Made by a program: the position numbers and the translations under genes. A stretch of 64,000 bases of DNA from Gordionus sp. m RMFG-2023 (taxonomy: Eukaryota > Nematomorpha > Gordioida > Chordodea > Parachordodidae): assembly GCF_954871325.1 (NCBI RefSeq), contig NC_088775.1, positions 13,741,561-13,805,560 on the forward strand. Direction: 5' to 3'. This document shows, one piece after another, positions 59,927 through 64,000 of this stretch. The number at the start of each line of letters is the position of its first letter. Position 1 is the stretch's first letter. The notes beneath the pieces are model-generated. The model was not told the DNA's origin. It ran no database searches and saw nothing but the letters and a program-made list of their open reading frames with translations.

Positions 59927-61033
59927 CCGCGTTTACATGTGAAGGGGGGGGGGGGTTAGGGTAGGTACAGATTGCTTCCAATTTTTTTAAGGTGCGTAGG
60001 GGGTAGGCATTTAAAGGGGTTAGGTTAGATAGAGTATTGGAGTGTTATCTAATAAATGACAAATTATATTATTGTAAAAATTATTTTAAACGTATTTATA
60101 GATCTATTATAATAATACAATGATATTGCTAAACAAACACTATATTTTGCATCTTGCCCACAATCATAATCATTATTTTTCAAATAAAACTTATTTCTGT
60201 ATAATTTTCTGCTATTTTTTGAAATGTAATTTAAAAGGGTTAAACATGCTATCAGCAAACTCATATTCATACAATTAATTAGAATAATACATTACATTCA
60301 TAAATAAAGGGGATTTTAATAATTCATGTTTTAAATAATAACCCTTTTTTTACATACACTTTTTTATTAGTTAGTAATAGAGTACTGATAATTTTAAAAT
60401 AAGAGTACCTATTATTAAAAACGGATAATTATGTGAGAATATCACCACTAAAGGTATTTAATTTTTTTTAGAATGACAATATTTTCACTGGATGCAATCC
60501 CCCCCCTCCCTCAAAAATCTATGATCCCATTATTAATTACAACTTTTTAATTTTAATACTCCTTTCAGATATTTTAAGAATAATTTAAATTATTTTATCT
60601 CTACTACCAACTATCAAAATATTGCTAATAAAAATGTGTTATTTTTAGATCATGAATTCAATTAAAAACCCCCTCATTTAAAATGTGCATTATTATAGCA
60701 TTATGAGTTTGCTGAGAATGTCTAACCCTTTTAAATTACATTTAAAAGAAAAGCAAAATGTTTTATTTGGAAAAAAATGTCTATGATTGTTTGCATTATA
60801 TATTTGTCAGCAATATTATCATTATTGGTCTATAATATTAATATTAATTTTTGCAGTAATATATTTTATCCTATTTCATCTCAAAATTTAATAGATAACC
60901 CCCCCCCCCCCAAAAAAAAAAAGAAGAAGTTTTTTTATCCTACTCACATTAGAGTAGACTCCCCCCCCCTCTTAAGGAAAATTGGATGCAAATTGTTCCT
61001 ACCCCCCCCCCCTTTACTCATGTGTAGACACTG
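59927..61033. mobile_element. Tail-to-tail pair of CAGCGT MITEs
   Basis: The left end CCGCGTTTACATG and the right end (inward) CAGTGTCTACACATG are both left-type, G-rich ends of the family at 31737-32234. The arms 59927-60340 and 60640-61033 are inverted copies (for example AATTTAAAAGGGTTAAACATGCTATCAGCAAACTC against its mirror near 60700). The centre (60430-60500) keeps remains of a right end (ATCACCACTAAAGG). The poly-C and poly-G tracts at both ends are the family's left-end G tract. Confidence 0.75.
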
Positions 61034-61357
61034 TCTGTAGGCATAGATATTTGAGGAGTGTTTGCTACCAGTGAATATCCTTCATTTAAAAGCATATTTT
61101 CAAATAATTATTTTCCTCACTACAGGTTATCGATCTATTCTTAAAAAAAAGTAAGGGAGTTGTTAAAAAGGCCCTCTTATACTTTTTATCTAAAAATACT
61201 AAATGATATGCGGAGGATCTAGACGTTGTAAGTGTTACAGATTTTCTGCTAAAAACATCTTATAAATCTAATCGCTAAATTAACTTAGGGAAATTGGAAT
61301 CTATAACTTTTTCTATCGATTTCATTTTTGCAAAAATTCATTTTAAAAAATATAAAC
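61034..61357. other. No gene seen
   Basis: AT-rich spacer between two MITEs. Confidence 0.5.
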
Positions 61358-62385
61358 TAGTATTGTTAAGTAACGTCCTACGTTACCTTTTTTTAGAAAA
61401 ATAAGTATTTCGTTACTTGTTTCAAAAGATAACGAGTAACGCGTTTTTTTTTCCTTTTTAGGAATGATTAAAGCAAAAACTTACTTTTTACTTTAAATAA
61501 ATTTTCTAAATTTTCTAAATATTCAAAAAATATTTTTTATATATTATATATTATATTTTTTAAAATTCTATATAAACAATTTAAGCTGGAATTTATAAAG
61601 AATCAATCAGTATATTTAATTTATATTCTCTAACATCATAATTTATTTTATAAAGAATATATGTCAATAGTATTTATTTCTACAGATGAAGGTGATTTAA
61701 CTCTGCGCTGGTCCCAGTATGAAACATTTGGTAAAATAAATAAATAAAATTAAGTGCACCGCCTACTTTTATAAGTGTATTTTGTGCCCTAATTCAAATT
61801 TTTCAAGATCGATTTCCAGCAGTTCAAATATAAAATACCAAGTTAACGATATGAATTTAGATTGAATTCTGAAAGAGATTTTAAAACAATGATGAGGAGC
61901 TGAACAAAGATTCTTGTGAGCTGATCAAATAAAATATTTTGAAAATAAAATAATTCTATAAATAATTTTAATAAATTCCCCCGAATAAATTTTTTATTAA
62001 ATATAATACAATCCTCCAAATTCTCTACTCTAGATGATCATGTGTTTAGCTGTGCCAAACCTGTTTTGAGCACTGCGCTCTTTTCTATCTGATCAATTTG
62101 AAAATCAATTGTTGTTAAAAATAAATAAAAATAATAATTACAAAAAAAAGTACCTATTTTATAATATATTATTTTTTGTATAATTTTATTTGTATTATCT
62201 AGGTGGAAAAAAATATAATTTATATATTAGTAATTTTTTAAAGTAACTAGTAACTCATTTCTTTTTTTTTTGAATAGCGAGTACTGCGCTCCTTTTTTCA
62301 CAAGGTAACGACTAACGATAGCGCGTTCTTTTTTTAAACTTAACAAGTAACGCGTTTCTTCTTTGAAGCAACTTTTAAAGCACTA
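61358..62385. mobile_element. Non-autonomous element with TAGT(A/G)(T/C)T..GTAACG ends, 1.0 kb
   Basis: The left end TAGTATTGTTAAGTAACG and the right end (inward) TAGTGCTTTAAAAGTTGC are related. Both flanks are full of GTAACG/CGTTAC motifs (AGTAACGCG at 61434 and 62347). The type is common in animal genomes as hAT-like MITEs. Flanks share only TAAAC. No transposase seen. Confidence 0.7.
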
Positions 62386-62822
62386 GATTAAACTGATAAA
62401 TTGTTAATTTTTAAGCTAACTCGATTACAAATTTAATATTTAAATAAATATATGATATTTTTAAAATTTAATTTATAATAAAATTTTTTAGAAAATGTGG
62501 CGTAAACTGTCAATATTTTTTTTAATCGTCATATATAAACATTAAAGGTCAATCAACGATTGTAAAGTTGTGATTGAACTTAATATAAATACTTTATTAT
62601 TAATTATTAATATAGATATGCAATTTTAAAAAGATAATATAGTCATTCGTTTGTTTTTTTTAACTTTTAAATAACTTTTATAATTGAAATTAAATTAATT
62701 TATAAAATATTTGAATTTTTATTGTGTTTTATTAAATTAAATAAATTAATAAAATATATTCAAATTTATTTTTGTGTTTTGTAATAAATATAAAATATTT
62801 GTTATTTTTTGATAATTAAAAT
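62386..62822. other. No gene seen
   Basis: Very AT-rich spacer. Confidence 0.5.
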
Positions 62823-63316
62823 CAGGGATCTAAACAGTAACGAATATCGGTTAGGTTTAGGTTCAGATAAAAATAACTCATGGTTCCGGTTTGATTATTA
62901 AAAAATAATAACAATTCGGTTTTAATCTTTAAAACCCGGTTCAGATCTTATCGCATATAGAGTTATGTAAAAAACGAATATCTAAAAAATAATTTTGAAC
63001 TGCAATTAAAATATTTTAAAGATTTATTCTGTCAAATTATATCTATTAGGAGATAAATTTCAGAGCTGAGAACACTTCCGAACTGTCACTGTCAAATAGT
63101 AATATAGAAAAATATCTAAAGATAAGTAGTGATACTTTTTTTAATAATAACTCATCATTAATCTACCTTAAAAGTATATAAATATCAAAAGATTCAAACC
63201 GGTTCACATGAATATTTAGAGATTCGGGTAGGGTTCAGATGAAAAAAATTTTACGGTTCAGGTTCGGTAATTAATACCGGTTTTACGGTTCAGCTCAATT
63301 TCAGTTTGGATCCCTT
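62823..63316. mobile_element. hAT-type MITE, CAGGGATC termini, 494 bp
   Basis: The left end CAGGGATCTAAAC and the right end (inward) AAGGGATCCAAAC are inverted. Sub-terminal GGTTCAGG/CGGTTTTA motifs repeat on both sides. The flanking 8-mers ATTAAAAT (62815-62822) and CTTAAAAT (63317-63324) agree at 7 of 8. Confidence 0.82.
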
Positions 63317-63324
63317 CTTAAAAT

Positions 63325-64000
63325 ACAAATAATAAATACTTTGTATTTTATACAGGTATTCGCGTTAGTGCCTAAACCCGGATTATCTGCTATAAATATT
63401 ATAATTTCTATTTCACTTTCGTAAATAAAACTGCGAAATTATTTTATTTCTATTTCAAAATAAATTATACTATTTTTAAAAATGATATAAAATACAAAAT
63501 TTTATTAAAGAGGGGGGGGGGGGAGATTAAACTTAAGAACTTAATTTTTTCTAATTCGGGTCATAAATTTAATATTTAAATAATAAATTTACTCCCCAGG
63601 GCTGGGTTACAGGTGCTAATCACAGTTTATTAGATGAATGAACCTGAACTCTTATTAGTAAACCACTTCATAAATTAGAGTGTCGAAAAAGAACGTTCAA
63701 TAATTACCTGGCTACATTGAGTTGCTAATACGATTTGGGCCAATTCATACATGATAGGATTTTATTTTATTGGATTCCCAGTAAATTTTTTATAGTTGAT
63801 CGAATATCATCTTCTTTGTAAATTTTGCTTTATTTTTCTATATTACCCTTGGAACTTAGAAACATTTCAATTCATCATATTCTTATCCTTCTTCTGAAGG
63901 GCTAGCTTAGGATTGATTATTAATTACTATAAAAAAAAGTTATAAAAGAAAATAAAAAGAATTTAATATATATGCACTTGTTAGATGGATTAAAAGTTTT
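63325..64000. other. No gene seen (right edge)
   Basis: AT-rich with a G12 tract at about 63513-63524. No exon or element end recognised. Confidence 0.45.

Noticed and set aside
60777-61040. 87-codon plus-strand frame with poly-Pro/Lys
   Set aside because: Translation of the poly-C and poly-A tracts of a MITE.
1-64000. CRISPR arrays, rRNA genes, bacterial operons
   Set aside because: No regularly spaced short repeats with unique spacers, no rRNA blocks; spliced genes show the DNA is eukaryotic nuclear.

Overview
The window is AT-rich (about three quarters A+T by eye) nuclear DNA of a eukaryote. It holds three intron-containing housekeeping genes in a dense layer of transposable-element remains. 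The proteins look animal-like: a TPX2 with an Aurora-A-type N-terminus, an STT3B-type oligosaccharyltransferase subunit, and IMP4. Many introns are only 40-75 bp. A small, AT-rich, fast-evolving animal (for example a hydrozoan or a parasitic cnidarian) would fit, but the species cannot be fixed from the sequence.

Layout. 0.59-5.1 kb: a pogo/Tigger-like DNA transposon (transposase on the minus strand). It carries an internally deleted piggyBac element that sits inside a 149-bp tandem repeat. 5.1-12.4 kb: AT-rich sequence with a gag-like fossil, a palindromic MITE and minisatellites. 12.4-19.5 kb: one LINE with a C-terminal nuclease-like region, split in two by a 5.5-kb hAT transposon (13188-18722); a second fragment of the same LINE family sits inside that hAT. 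19.8-30.2 kb: TPX2 (+), whose last large intron holds three hAT-type MITEs and a 3.6-kb hAT element (24766-28352) with an inverted duplication of transposase sequence. 31.7-34.3 kb: a MITE and a Ty3/Gypsy fossil. 35.3-41.2 kb: IMP4 (+), seven exons. 42.7-45.5 kb: an element with about 440-bp terminal inverted repeats and remains of a protein family seen in many invertebrates as uncharacterised. 46.7-49.3 kb: a third hAT transposase. 50.3-50.5 kb: 3' end of another LINE. 50.8-59.3 kb: STT3B (-), 18 exons. 59.9-63.3 kb: MITEs, including a tail-to-tail pair related to the 5.5-kb hAT.

The exon chains of the three genes were assembled by hand from GT/AG sites and reading phase. Each closes in frame: TPX2 289 aa, IMP4 287 aa, STT3B 798 aa. 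They serve unrelated housekeeping functions (spindle assembly, 18S rRNA processing, N-glycosylation in the ER), so no shared pathway is implied. IMP4 and STT3B are convergent.

Best points for a second look: the long-TIR element at 42.7-45.5 kb; the hAT inverted duplication inside a TPX2 intron; the nested LINE/hAT/LINE structure with derived MITEs; a MITE whose target site starts at the first base of IMP4 intron 1; a sharp change in intron size and codon use between STT3B exons 8 and 9.
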